From: Spirogloea muscicola
Lineage: Eukaryota > Streptophyta > Zygnematophyceae > Spirogloeales > Spirogloeaceae
Assembly: GCA_009602725.1 (NCBI GenBank)
Contig: WELB01000135.1
Span: 302,291-324,408 of the forward strand
Direction: 5' to 3'
Length of the DNA: 22,118 bases
Each line of letters starts with the position of its first letter. Within the stretch, counting starts at the first letter, position 1. The notes below the pieces were generated by a model that had not been told where the DNA came from, did not search any database, and saw only the letters and a list, made by a program, of their open reading frames with translations. Below are positions 21,860 to 22,118 of this stretch, in pieces. A program made the position numbers and the translations under genes.

Positions 21860-22118
21860 CGAAAAGCCAGCCCAAAAAGAATTCACAAAGGTTCAGAGGG
21901 GCCTAAGAGCGGTGAGCAGCTACAAAGGGGCCTGAGGATGCTTTGGTAAAACAGGGGGAGATGGATCACTCAGTAAGTACGAGTGAGGAGCGCCTCAGAT
22001 CCGACAGACTAGCTGCCGGGAAGCTATCACCCTGACGAAAGCCAGAGCCCGCAGCGAGAGCACGGCCAGCTCGCAGATGCAGAGCGTGGGCCATGGACCG
22101 CTGCAGGGATACAGAGAG
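21860..22118. other. Window end, no supported gene
   Basis: About 260 bp with GC rising towards the right edge. On the minus strand a frame runs in from beyond the window and includes an ATG at 22094 and a stop at 21966. It encodes an Ala/Arg/Ser-rich leader and could be the first exon of a gene starting further right, but it carries no diagnostic motif. Confidence 0.3.

Noticed and set aside
1-22118. Bacterial-type systems: CRISPR arrays, operons, toxin-antitoxin or phage genes
   Set aside because: Pervasive GT-AG introns and eukaryotic gene families show nuclear DNA; no regularly spaced repeats or prokaryotic gene clusters are present.

Overview
The window looks like nuclear DNA of a green alga, most likely a chlorophyte of the trebouxiophyte type. 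Every gene I could build is cut by many short GT-AG introns (mostly 100-350 bp). The proteins read as homologues of land-plant and animal nuclear genes. Gene 5' ends are very GC-rich, while introns and downstream regions are near 50% GC. No bacterial operon, CRISPR array, rRNA, tRNA, intact transposon or virus was seen. The genus assignment is inference only; no search was run.

Five protein genes were assembled by hand from splice sites, frame continuity and family resemblance. In order they are: (1) 197-3266 (+), a patatin-like phospholipase in 8 exons; (2) 12412-4453 (-), NAA15, the ribosome-anchoring auxiliary subunit of the NatA N-terminal acetyltransferase, in 28 exons; (3) 13122-15153 (+), an AVEN-like protein in about 6 exons; (4) about 18141-16123 (-), a neuferricin/MAPR4-type cytochrome b5-like heme-binding membrane protein in 8 exons; (5) 18270-20956 (+), a lysophospholipid acyltransferase of the plant LPEAT/LPCAT family in 8 exons. 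They alternate strictly + - + - +. This gives two convergent 3' regions (3267-4452, 15154-16122) and two divergent promoters (12413-13121, about 18142-18269).

The genes do not form an obvious pathway. The outer two, a patatin acyl hydrolase and a lysophospholipid acyltransferase, catalyse opposite halves of phospholipid deacylation/reacylation. NAA15 and AVEN share a divergent promoter; both are translation- or cell-survival-linked in other eukaryotes. Any co-regulation is inference.

The tail, 20957-22118, holds no confident gene. It contains a striking 32-bp, 30/32-identical inverted repeat enclosing about 224 bp (21572-21859), which could be a small non-autonomous element or a hairpin. Other structures are a 20-bp perfect palindrome in an intron, a 20-bp tandem duplication in a NAA15 intron, and a palindrome plus direct repeat in the NAA15/AVEN promoter. 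I did not find a clearly new biological system.
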